NCBI GenBank assembly: GCA_947601495.1
Contig: CANQGE010000003.1
Location: 62,001-126,000, forward strand
DNA length: 64,000 nucleotides
Direction of reading: 5' to 3'
From: an uncultured Clostridia bacterium
GTDB lineage: Bacteria; Bacillota; Clostridia; TANB77; CAG-508
Shown here: in pieces, positions 1 to 7,095 of the stretch
Layout: every line of letters begins with the position of its first letter
How positions within the stretch are numbered: position 1 is the stretch's first letter
Made by a program: the position numbers and the translations under genes
The notes under the pieces: generated by a model
What the model was told of the DNA's origin: nothing
Database searches by the model: none
The model's input: only the letters and a program-made list of their open reading frames with translations

Positions 1-946
1 TTAAACTTATAATGTATATTAAATAACTGGCTACATATCCTATTCCTGCAAGTTTTGTTATTTGTTTATTTTTATTTATATATGGTATTAATAATAAAAC
101 TATCATACCTATTAAAAATACAATAATATCGTTGTTATATTCAGTTAAATACTCTATTGGTCTTATTATAGCTGTTACACCTATTATTAATACTATGTTA
201 AAAACATTTGAGCCCATAACATTTCCTATTGCCATATCTATTTCTTTCTTTAAAACAGCAACTATTGAAGTTATAAGTTCTGGAAGACTTGTACTAAAAG
301 ATAATATGGTAATGCTAACAATTTTTCCACTAATTCCTAATTTTATTGCTAATTCAGATATATTATCTACTGTAAAGTCTCCGCCATATTTTAATAAAAC
401 TATACCAATAATTATTTTTAGAGAAGATTTTAATAACGCATTTTCCAAAGCAATTTCTCTATCTTTTTTATATAAATTACTTTTTATATTTTTTTCAGCT
501 ACTATAATATTGTATAAAATAAATAAAATACAAAATATTAGTAGAATGCTTCCTTCAAATCTTGATATTATTTTTTGTTCTCCATTATTAGCTAAAATAA
601 AAAATAGTGCTGTTAAAAATATTACTAAAGGAATTTCTATTTTAATTGTTTTATCTTTAAATTTTAGAGGTCTTATAATGCTACAAACTCCTAAAATTAA
701 AAACAAATTAGAAATGTTACTTCCAATAACATTTCCTATTGTTATATCAGAATAATTTTTAAGTGATGATGTTAAACTTACAATTAGTTCAGGAAGTGAT
801 GTTCCAATAGATACAATTGTAAGTCCTATTACTATTTCTGAAATTTTAAACTTATGTGCAATATTACTTGCACCATCAACTAAAAAATTAGCACCTTTTA
901 ACAATAAAAAAATACCTATAAAAATTAAGGCTATATTTACAAACAT
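1..946 (-). CDS. Na+/Ca2+ exchanger of the CaCA family (3' end beyond window)
   Basis: Polytopic membrane antiporter that probably exchanges Ca2+ for Na+ across the cytoplasmic membrane (YrbG-like). Reading the minus strand from the ATG at 946 gives a hydrophobic protein starting MFVNIALIFIGIFLLLKG. Two inverted alpha repeats are visible: SIGTSLPELIVSL with GNVIGSNISNLFLILG in the first half, and SFSTSLPELITSI with GNVMGSNVFNIVLIIG in the second half, which is the CaCA signature. The frame stays open to base 1, about 315 codons, so probably only a few C-terminal residues are missing compared with the usual 310-330 aa. No linked gene explains its physiology. Family assignment is firm; ion specificity is inferred. 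Confidence 0.9.
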   Translation of the reverse strand, partial: MFVNIALIFIGIFLLLKGANFLVDGASNIAHKFKISEIVIGLTIVSIGTSLPELIVSLTSSLKNYSDITIGNVIGSNISNLFLILGVCSIIRPLKFKDKTIKIEIPLVIFLTALFFILANNGEQKIISRFEGSILLIFCILFILYNIIVAEKNIKSNLYKKDREIALENALLKSSLKIIIGIVLLKYGGDFTVDNISELAIKLGISGKIVSITILSFSTSLPELITSIVAVLKKEIDMAIGNVMGSNVFNIVLIIGVTAIIRPIEYLTEYNNDIIVFLIGMIVLLLIPYINKNKQITKLAGIGYVASYLIYIISL

Positions 947-1023
947 TTTATATTTCCTTTTATACTTTTTATAGATATTATATTTATTTTTATAAATTTT
1001 ATTAATTTACAATTTTAATGTAA

Positions 1024-1074
1024 AAATGGGAAGAGAGCCGGCGCGATTCGAAGTTGATTCGCGTCAGCCCTCTT
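1024..1074 (-). terminator. Terminator of the GNAT islet
   Basis: A 16-bp stem (1031-1046 with 1059-1074) followed on the minus strand by CCCATTTTTAC. G-U pairs form only in the minus-strand RNA, so it belongs to the acetyltransferase gene. It is GC-rich, unlike the AT-rich terminators of neighbouring genes. Confidence 0.8.
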
Positions 1075-1088
1075 GGCACCGAAAGTTC

Positions 1089-1508
1089 TCATAATTTGGT
1101 TTCGTACAGGTCAGATCCGTTCCTCGACACAAACCGGCACTTTTCCCAAAATCGGTCGGACTCGTAGGTTGCCGACATCAGTTCGATTTTGGTGAAACCT
1201 TCGCTCTTCGCCTTTTTCTTGATCTCCAAGATGAACGCGAAGCCATATCCGCGTCTCTGGCTATCGGGCGAGATGAAGATTTCTTCGATTTTGCAGGTAC
1301 CGTCATCGTATCCCTGCATAACCGCGTAGCCAATGAGTTCGTTCTGCCCGAAGGCAAGGAACAGAGACTCAGTGGCGACCAGCTTGTCGAAAATCTCCTT
1401 GGAAACAGTTATCTTCGCTCTCTGCTCTGTGAGGCCTGCGTAGAAAAACTGTCCATGAAGCTTCTCGAATTGAGGATAGTCTTCCTGTTTTGCGTACCGA
1501 ACTTCCAT
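1089..1508 (-). CDS. GNAT-family N-acetyltransferase, GC-rich islet
   Basis: Predicted acetyl-CoA-dependent N-acetyltransferase of 139 aa, the usual length for a single GNAT domain. The acetyl-CoA-binding motif A is seen as IEEIFISPDSQRRGYGFAFI (about residues 75-94, the R/Q-x-x-G-x-G/A pattern), followed by the typical C-terminal strand with F-W near residue 120. Substrate cannot be told. The start is the ATG preceded by AGGAGGTGACACC. The gene is near 50% G+C with codons such as CGG, CTG, ATC and TTC, while neighbours are strongly A+T-rich. It carries its own strong promoter and GC-rich terminator, so it looks like a single-gene cassette acquired by transfer. Family firm, origin inferred. 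Confidence 0.88.
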   Translation of the reverse strand: MEVRYAKQEDYPQFEKLHGQFFYAGLTEQRAKITVSKEIFDKLVATESLFLAFGQNELIGYAVMQGYDDGTCKIEEIFISPDSQRRGYGFAFILEIKKKAKSEGFTKIELMSATYESDRFWEKCRFVSRNGSDLYETKL

Positions 1509-1537
1509 GGTGTCACCTCCTAATCAAGACTATGTAT

Positions 1538-1566
1538 ATTATAGCATACTTTACATAATATTTCAA
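1538..1566 (-). promoter_or_regulatory. Promoter of the GNAT islet
   Basis: Minus-strand -35 TTGAAA (1561-1566), a 17-base spacer and -10 TATAAT (1538-1543) with an upstream TG giving an extended -10. The spacer contains TTATGTAAAG, close to the TTATGTAAAC in the spacer of the promoter at 21486-21514. Confidence 0.8.
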
Positions 1567-1652
1567 GTTTTATAAACGCTATACGCTATGTTTTTCTTGC
1601 TTTATGGGGTTGTTTCACATTTTATTTCTTTTGTTTATGGTAACTAGTATTT

Positions 1653-2360
1653 TTAATATCTAGCAGAATTTATAATTTCATTTGCTTTATCTTGAGTTAG
1701 ATATTTATATTTAACCATTTTGTTTAAAACTTGTTCTTGCCTTTGCTTTGCAAGTTCTGGATTTTTTGTTGGAGAATATACTGAAGGAGCATTTGGAATT
1801 CCTGCAAGAAGTGTACATTCATATAAATCCATGTCTTCTACTTCTTTTTCAAAATATCCTTGTGATGCATCATATACAGAATAATAGCCATCTCCAAAAT
1901 ACATTGTATTTACATATAATTCCAAAATTTCTTCTTTACTACATTCTTTTTCATATTCGAATGCCATAAATATTTCTGCTACTTTTCTAGTAATTTCTTT
2001 TCTTTGTGTAAAATAAGTGTTTTTTGCCAGTTGCTGCGTTATTGTGCTTCCACCTTCTACTAATTTCATTTGCTTTATATCTGTGGCAATAGCTCTTATT
2101 ATTGAAATCATGTCTACTCCATTATGTTCAAAAAACCTTCTGTCTTCCACTGCAACAACAGCATTTATATAGTCCTGTGGCAGTTTATCATATGTTGTAT
2201 AATGCTCTTTTTCAGATTTTATTTGCTCTATTTTTTCTGAAATACTTTGCGCACTAATTGCTTCCTCATAAACTGCATGTCCTTGATAAATTATAACGCC
2301 ACCCGCTATAAGTATTGCAAGAATAATTGTAATTAAAAAAAACTTTAAAAATTTTTTCAT
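1653..2360 (-). CDS. Monofunctional peptidoglycan glycosyltransferase (GT51)
   Basis: Polymerises lipid II into glycan strands on the outer face of the membrane. It has 235 aa with an N-terminal membrane anchor (about residues 7-26) and a GT51 domain with all main motifs: EDRRFFEHNG (72-81, catalytic Glu72), GGSTITQQLAKN (103-114), RKVAE (125-129, second catalytic Glu129) and ILELYVN (145-151). There is no transpeptidase domain, and the C-terminus ends shortly after the GT fold, so this is the MtgA/SgtA type rather than a truncated class A PBP. The start ATG follows TTAGGAGAGAAA. It stands alone between the GNAT islet and the acyl-CoA synthetase gene. Confidence 0.93.
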   Translation of the reverse strand: MKKFLKFFLITIILAILIAGGVIIYQGHAVYEEAISAQSISEKIEQIKSEKEHYTTYDKLPQDYINAVVAVEDRRFFEHNGVDMISIIRAIATDIKQMKLVEGGSTITQQLAKNTYFTQRKEITRKVAEIFMAFEYEKECSKEEILELYVNTMYFGDGYYSVYDASQGYFEKEVEDMDLYECTLLAGIPNAPSVYSPTKNPELAKQRQEQVLNKMVKYKYLTQDKANEIINSARY

Positions 2361-2439
2361 TTTCTCTCCTAACTTATTTTTATTTTATCATAAAAGAATA
2401 TCTTTTCAAGGAAATTAACTATTTATTAAGATTTAAAAA

Positions 2440-2482
2440 CAAAAAAATAAATATTTATACTGTGCGACAGTATAAATATTTA
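2440..2482 (-). terminator. Terminator of the acyl-CoA synthetase gene
   Basis: A perfect 16-bp stem (2448-2463 and 2467-2482) with a GCG loop. On the minus strand it is followed by a run of Ts, and on the plus strand by CTTTTTTA. It lies directly downstream of the acyl-CoA synthetase gene. Confidence 0.85.
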
Positions 2483-2503
2483 CTTTTTTAAACCATATAA
2501 TTT

Positions 2504-4219
2504 TTAATTTACTGCATAACTCATTTTTTTCATTTCTTCATTTCTTTTAATTTTAGCGGTAGTTGTTTTTATGAATTCATCTTTCGTTATTATCATATTT
2601 TTTATATATTTATATGTTGGTAAAGTTTTATTAATTTCTTTAATTTTATCCCATATAATTTTAGTAATTTCCTTCTCGTTAGCATTTGGATATGCAGATT
2701 TTATATATTCCTCATCATATTGAACTTTTACAGATACAACTAAATCGTCTTCTTTAGGCATTCCAAAAACCATTGATTCTTTAACTAAAGAAATTCTATT
2801 AACAAGTTGTTCTAGTTCTTCTGGATAAATATTTTTTCCATTTTTAAGAACTATAACATTCTTTTTTCTTCCTGTTATAAAAATGAATCCTTCTTTATCA
2901 ATGTATGCTAAATCTCCTGTTAGAAGATAACCATCTTGAAATGCTTCTTTATTTGCCTCTTCATCGTCATAATATCCAAGCATAACATTTGGTCCTTTAA
3001 CTGCAAGTTCTCCTATTCCTAATTCATTTTTATTAAGTATTTTTACTTCTACACCTTTTAATGGGAATCCTATTGAACCCTTTTTACTATATTTTGGATT
3101 TTCTGCACTAACAACTGGAGCAGCTTCTGTTAAGCCATATCCTTGAATTACTTTTATTCCAAGTTCATTGAAGCCTTTCCAAACCTCTTTATCAAGAGCT
3201 GCTGCACCACTTATTATCATTCTTAAGTTTCCACCTAATTGGTCTATTATACTTTTAAATACTTTTCTCTTTAAAAATGGTGCTAAATTTGTAGCTTTTC
3301 TTGCGAAATTAACTAATTTTGTTTTTCCTTGTTTTTCTATTTCTTTTTGTACTTTTTTATACATATTTTCAATTAAAAGTGGAACACCTATAAAAACAGA
3401 TACTCCATATTCTTTTAAGTTTTGAGCAATATATCTTAAGCCATCTGGAAAAGCAGTTGCTGCGCCATAGCTTAAAATGAATAACATTCCTGTTGATCCA
3501 AATGTATGGTGAAATGGTAAAAATGCTAAATTGGTATCTGTATCTCTAAAATCTTCTACTAAATGCATTGCAGCTATATTAAATGCTATATTTCTGTGTG
3601 AAAGTTTTACTACTTTAGATGTGCTACTTGTTCCAGAAGTGAAACATAATTCAGATACTTTGTTAGAATCTATTTTGGCATTTTCAAACTCATTATTTCC
3701 TGCTAAACGCAATTTTTTTCCTTCGCTTTTTAATTCATCTAATGTTTTATATTTTTCATTTTGTTCCATACAAATATAGTGTTCTATATTAATTCCATCT
3801 TTTTTAGCCACTTTAGAAATAACTTCTTCCATTGCATTATCAAAAATAATAGCATCTGGATTTGTTCTTCTAATACTATTTTCAATTTCTACTTCTGTTA
3901 GTCCTTTATCTAATGGAACTGCTACCATATTTCCTAATAAAACACTTATAAAACTTAATGCCCATTCATATCTATTTTTAGAAATAATAGCAATTTTTTT
4001 ATCTTTTAAACCTAGGTTATAAAAAGCTGTTCCTAAATTATTTACATCTTCCATTAATTCTTTAAAGGTTATATTTGTATATTTAATTTCGCTATTTATT
4101 TTATTTTTTAAAATGAAAGCTGTATTATTTGGATATTTATTTACAGCATCATATACAATTTCCTTAACATTGTTAAAATCAGGATATTCAAAAAGATAAT
4201 CTGTACTTTTCTCTTTCAT
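2504..4219 (-). CDS. Long-chain acyl-CoA synthetase / AMP-dependent ligase
   Basis: ANL-superfamily enzyme of 571 aa that activates a carboxylic acid, probably a fatty acid, to an acyl-adenylate and then a thioester. Motifs: FTSGTSSTSKVVKLSH, the phosphate-binding loop with SSTSK in place of the usual TGxPK; GYGLTEAAP; LLTGDLAYID and FITGRKKNVIVLKNGKNIYP in the hinge region; and a C-terminal TTAKIKR with the likely catalytic lysine. I chose the ATG at 4219 because GAGGGAG lies 7-8 bases upstream; a GTG two codons earlier is less well placed. The gene is monocistronic with a strong terminator. FadD-like is a reasonable description, but the acyl substrate is unknown. Confidence 0.9.
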   Translation of the reverse strand: MKEKSTDYLFEYPDFNNVKEIVYDAVNKYPNNTAFILKNKINSEIKYTNITFKELMEDVNNLGTAFYNLGLKDKKIAIISKNRYEWALSFISVLLGNMVAVPLDKGLTEVEIENSIRRTNPDAIIFDNAMEEVISKVAKKDGINIEHYICMEQNEKYKTLDELKSEGKKLRLAGNNEFENAKIDSNKVSELCFTSGTSSTSKVVKLSHRNIAFNIAAMHLVEDFRDTDTNLAFLPFHHTFGSTGMLFILSYGAATAFPDGLRYIAQNLKEYGVSVFIGVPLLIENMYKKVQKEIEKQGKTKLVNFARKATNLAPFLKRKVFKSIIDQLGGNLRMIISGAAALDKEVWKGFNELGIKVIQGYGLTEAAPVVSAENPKYSKKGSIGFPLKGVEVKILNKNELGIGELAVKGPNVMLGYYDDEEANKEAFQDGYLLTGDLAYIDKEGFIFITGRKKNVIVLKNGKNIYPEELEQLVNRISLVKESMVFGMPKEDDLVVSVKVQYDEEYIKSAYPNANEKEITKIIWDKIKEINKTLPTYKYIKNMIITKDEFIKTTTAKIKRNEEMKKMSYAVN

Positions 4220-4339
4220 ATACACATCTCCCTCATCTAGTTTTCAATACTATTATATAGCATATCAAAATTTAAGTCAATTGTTTTGCTACTTTTTCTA
4301 TATTTTTCATTTATACTAAATAAAATGATATAAAAAAAT

Positions 4340-4364
4340 ACTGCTAATAAATTTTATTAGCAGT
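4340..4364. terminator. Bidirectional hairpin after the DUF1836 gene
   Basis: A 12-bp stem ACTGCTAATAAA / TTTATTAGCAGT with T-rich sequence on both sides. It closes the DUF1836 transcription unit on the minus strand. Confidence 0.75.
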
Positions 4365-4387
4365 TTAATTTTTTACTTTTATTTTCA

Positions 4388-4477
4388 CTATTTGCGCTTT
4401 TTATTGCTTTTAACTTTGCTTAATCTATCTTTTAATCTTGAGTTTTTCTTTCTCTTTTCAAGAGTTTTCTTAATCAT
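4388..4477 (-). CDS. Putative 29-aa very basic small protein
   Basis: The ATG lies in AGATGATTAAG, overlapping the stop codon of the DUF1836 gene by a few bases, and the frame runs 29 codons to TAG (MIKKTLEKRKKNSRLKDRLS...). About half the residues are Lys or Arg. The terminator lies just beyond its stop, so it would sit in the same transcript and could be translated by re-initiation. No good Shine-Dalgarno is visible apart from a purine run in the upstream gene. Lysine-rich frames are common by chance in such AT-rich DNA, so it may not be a gene. Confidence 0.3.
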   Translation of the reverse strand: MIKKTLEKRKKNSRLKDRLSKVKSNKKRK

Positions 4478-5027
4478 CTTTTGAAGTTTCTTTTTTATTT
4501 AACTCTGCAATTTGTGTTGCAATATATTTGCTTCCACTTGAACCTATTGCCATAAATATTGCGGTATCTGAAAACAAATCTTCATCTGATTCATTTCTTT
4601 TACTAAATTTTTTTCCAATTGCAATAACAGTATTGAAAACAGAGTCATATAAATCGCTAAAGAAATTTAATGTTTCAGCTATTGATGTTCTTTTAACTCT
4701 AAGTTCAATTAAATCTTTTATGTCTGAAATTGGTAATGCTTGTTTTAATGTACAAATTATTATTAAATATGCAATGTGTTCTCTAGAATATTTTTTCTTC
4801 ACAGGTGGTGGCATAATTCCTAATTTAACATAGTTATTTATCATTGATTTTGTAATTAACTTTGTGTCTTCATCAAGTTTATGAAAAGATAAATATTTCT
4901 CCATTAAAGCCACAACTTGGTCCATATATAAATCAATTTCTGGTAGTTCTTCCCAATATGGTAATTTATGTTTTACTATTTTAAAGTAGTCTTCAAAATT
5001 TTTTTCATCATTTACTTTTTTTGACAT
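4470..5027 (-). CDS. DUF1836 protein, MerR-like helix-turn-helix
   Basis: 185 aa. Matches the DUF1836 family of Bacillota: YWEELPEIDLYMDQVVALME (24-43), then a winged-helix-like block with TKSMINNYVKLGIMPPPVKKKYSREHIAYL (about 59-88) and LPISDIKDLI. The block resembles the DNA-binding half of MerR proteins, so a regulatory role is plausible, but no target is known. A serine/glycine-rich SSGSKYIATQI stretch lies near the C-terminus. Probably cytoplasmic. The long repeat block upstream separates it from the next gene, so it has its own promoter. A small basic frame overlaps its stop. Confidence 0.8.
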   Translation of the reverse strand: MSKKVNDEKNFEDYFKIVKHKLPYWEELPEIDLYMDQVVALMEKYLSFHKLDEDTKLITKSMINNYVKLGIMPPPVKKKYSREHIAYLIIICTLKQALPISDIKDLIELRVKRTSIAETLNFFSDLYDSVFNTVIAIGKKFSKRNESDEDLFSDTAIFMAIGSSGSKYIATQIAELNKKETSKDD

Positions 5028-5173
5028 ATAGATACTCCTATAATTTTAATATATTATATAATACCACATTTTAAAGGAAATATCAAATAAAAAGTATTGT
5101 GCTTAAAACTGAATAAATTGTATTTTGCTTTTCTAGTATTTTTTCACTAATCTTTTATAATTTTTTTCACCAA

Positions 5174-5336
5174 TATTTTTATAGTGCTAATATATATTTT
5201 TTAAAGTGACGCGTAGCGCCCAAACGAAGCGCAAGCGAAGTGCGATTGGAGCAATCTTCATATTTTTTATTTTTGAAAAATGAAGATTGCGACAACAAGT
5301 CACGATATAAAAATATATATTAGCACTATAAAAATA
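5174..5336. repeat. Large nested palindrome
   Basis: Outer arms of 28 bp (5174-5201 and 5309-5336) are perfect inverted repeats. Inside are GTGAC (5206-5210) / GTCAC (5299-5303) and a perfect 11-bp pair GCAATCTTCAT (5251-5261) / ATGAAGATTGC (5280-5290). The left interior (5211-5250) is relatively GC-rich and unpaired. Nothing in it codes. It could form a long cruciform or RNA hairpin, or be a remnant of a small mobile element. Confidence 0.85.
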
Positions 5337-5346
5337 ATTTATTGAT

Positions 5347-5560
5347 AAAAAATTTTTTAAAAGTTTTATTAAAAAAATTTTTTAAAAGTTTTATTAAAAA
5401 AATTTTTTAAAAGTTTTATTAAAAAATTTTTTGAAATTTTATTAAAAAATTTTTTGAAATTTTATTAAAAAATTTTTTGAAATTTTATTAAAAAATTTTT
5501 AGAGTTTTATTAAAAATTTTTTGAAATTTTATTAAAAAATTTTTAGAGTTTTATTAATAA
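5347..5560. repeat. Degenerate AT tandem repeats, 22-25 bp unit
   Basis: About nine tandem copies of a unit close to AAAAAATTTTTTGAAATTTTATT; the first copies carry TTAAAAG and later ones TTAGAG or TTGAAA at the same place. Each unit is itself a small A/T palindrome. No sequence differs enough between copies to be a spacer, so it is not a CRISPR array. It lies between the COG2426 stop and the nested palindrome. Confidence 0.85.
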
Positions 5561-5566
5561 AACTTT

Positions 5567-6088
5567 TTAGTGAATGATATTCGCAATTAATCCAAAAGAT
5601 AAAATCATCATAATTATACTTGCAATAACTACTCCTGCAAGCACAGCCAAAAATGTTTTCTTCCTATCTAATTCCAAAACAGAAGCAATTAAAGAACCAG
5701 TCCAAGCACCTGTTCCTGGAAGTGGTATTCCTACAAATAAAATTACTCCTAAATATCCATATTTTTCAATTTGCCCTTTATTTTTTTCTACTTTTTCATA
5801 TAGCCAATTAGCTGTTTTGTTTAAGAAATTTATTTTACTTTTTCTCATCCATACTAATACTTTATTTATTAATAATAGTATAAATGGCACTGGTAAAATA
5901 TTTCCAATCATACTAATAATATAGCTTGGTACAGGGTCTAATCCTAATAAAGCTGCTGCAATTAGCCCTCCTCTTAATTCTAATATTGGCATTAAAGAAA
6001 TAATAAATACTATTATTTCTTTTCCATAAGCTATTGAAGTTACTCCTCCAAATATTCCTAAAATTGCCTCTACTAATTTCTTACTCAT
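5567..6088 (-). CDS. COG2426 'small multi-drug export' membrane protein
   Basis: 173-aa integral membrane protein. The family pattern is recognisable: MPILELRGGLIAAALLGL (about 33-50), NILPVPFILLL, a basic cytoplasmic loop with W and F residues, then GYLGVILFVGIPLPGTGAWTGSL (111-133), which carries the conserved G-I-P-L-P-G-T-G-A-W motif, and a last TM helix. Despite the family label, transport activity is poorly established. Its ATG is 17 bases after the diguanylate cyclase stop, so the two are probably cotranscribed with the cyclase first. Confidence 0.85.
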   Translation of the reverse strand: MSKKLVEAILGIFGGVTSIAYGKEIIVFIISLMPILELRGGLIAAALLGLDPVPSYIISMIGNILPVPFILLLINKVLVWMRKSKINFLNKTANWLYEKVEKNKGQIEKYGYLGVILFVGIPLPGTGAWTGSLIASVLELDRKKTFLAVLAGVVIASIIMMILSFGLIANIIH

Positions 6089-6105
6089 TATTTATGTTTT
6101 CCTTT

Positions 6106-7035
6106 CTAGAACCTTCTTCTATTGATTACATATGTACTTCCTAATATTGCTTTTGCTTGATGTTTTATTTGACCAGCAACCTCACCTATTTCCAAAGTTG
6201 TTTTATAAACTTTAGAATCTACTTCTAGAACGGCTATTGAAATTGATGTTAATGGGAATTGTTCAATTATTCCTCTTCTATTTGCAACTTCAACAAATCC
6301 TCTTTCTATATCTACTTCATTGTAAAAGTCAACAGCAAATTTATCAAACTCTGCAATTATGTTTTGGCAAACAGCATCATAATCTGTTTTTCCAATTATT
6401 GCAACAAAATCGTCTCCACCAATATGTCCAACAAAATTATTGCTATTTGGTATTTGATGTATATGTTTTGATATAGTTCTGGCTGTAAATTTAATAATTT
6501 CATCTCCATTTGAAAATCCATATACATCATTGTATGCTTTAAAATTGTCTAAGTCGAAATACATTATTGCAAATATTTCTTTGTTTAATAATCTTTTTTT
6601 CATTTCTGCTTGTATTTGAACATTACCTGGAAGCCCAGTTAATGGACTAATTCTTCTATTTTTAGATAATAATCCTATTATATTTTTTATTATGTAGTAA
6701 AAATATTCATCATCTATTGGTCTTTCTATATAATATTCTACATCCGTTTTTAATACTTCAACTTGATGAAGTTTATCTTGATTAGAACCAACTACAATAA
6801 TAGGTGTTATGCTGTTATCTTCGTTTGATCTAATGCTTTTACAAAATTCTACAATGTTTATATCAGAATTGTCTTCATCTATTATTATTAGAGATGGTAT
6901 ACTTCTTAATGCTACTTCAACTTCTGAAGGTATAATTGTTTTAAATTTATATTCATCTACTTCTCTTGAAAAGTTTCGATTTAAATTATCTTTTAAATCT
7001 GTTCCATTTTCTATTACATATATTTCTTGAATCAT
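6106..7035 (-). CDS. Receiver-like + GGDEF diguanylate cyclase
   Basis: 309-aa soluble protein predicted to make cyclic di-GMP from GTP. Residues 1-120 look like a degenerate receiver domain (LIIIDEDNSD, ITPIIVVGS) without a clear phosphoacceptor/Lys set. A GGDEF domain follows, starting at SPLTGLPGN (about 130) with MYFDLDNFKAYND (about 158-170) and the signature GGDDF, an accepted active variant. No RxxD product-inhibition site is evident before the signature. The ATG follows AAGAGGTATAT. It precedes the COG2426 gene by 17 bases and follows a terminator. It is the only c-di-GMP gene in the window; no effector or obvious riboswitch is seen. Confidence 0.88.
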   Translation of the reverse strand: MIQEIYVIENGTDLKDNLNRNFSREVDEYKFKTIIPSEVEVALRSIPSLIIIDEDNSDINIVEFCKSIRSNEDNSITPIIVVGSNQDKLHQVEVLKTDVEYYIERPIDDEYFYYIIKNIIGLLSKNRRISPLTGLPGNVQIQAEMKKRLLNKEIFAIMYFDLDNFKAYNDVYGFSNGDEIIKFTARTISKHIHQIPNSNNFVGHIGGDDFVAIIGKTDYDAVCQNIIAEFDKFAVDFYNEVDIERGFVEVANRRGIIEQFPLTSISIAVLEVDSKVYKTTLEIGEVAGQIKHQAKAILGSTYVINRRRF

Positions 7036-7044
7036 ATATACCTC

Positions 7045-7087
7045 TTAAAATAATAGTGGACTTTCCAATTTTTTATGTAAGTCCACT
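7045..7087 (-). terminator. Terminator after the Ig-like membrane protein
   Basis: AGTGGACTT (7055-7063) pairs with AAGTCCACT (7079-7087); ATTATTTTA follows on the minus strand. It separates the membrane protein gene from the cyclase gene. Confidence 0.65.
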
Positions 7088-7095
7088 TTAGTTTT

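Larger units (their letters stand above)
5028..5566. other. Gene-free repeat block
   Basis: A 539-bp stretch without a credible gene. It contains a large nested palindrome (5174-5336) and then nine or so degenerate tandem units of 22-25 bp (5347-5560), ending at the stop of the COG2426 gene. Confidence 0.8.

Noticed and set aside
5347..5560. Tandem repeats as a CRISPR array
   Set aside because: Units follow each other without distinct spacers, and no cas gene is present.
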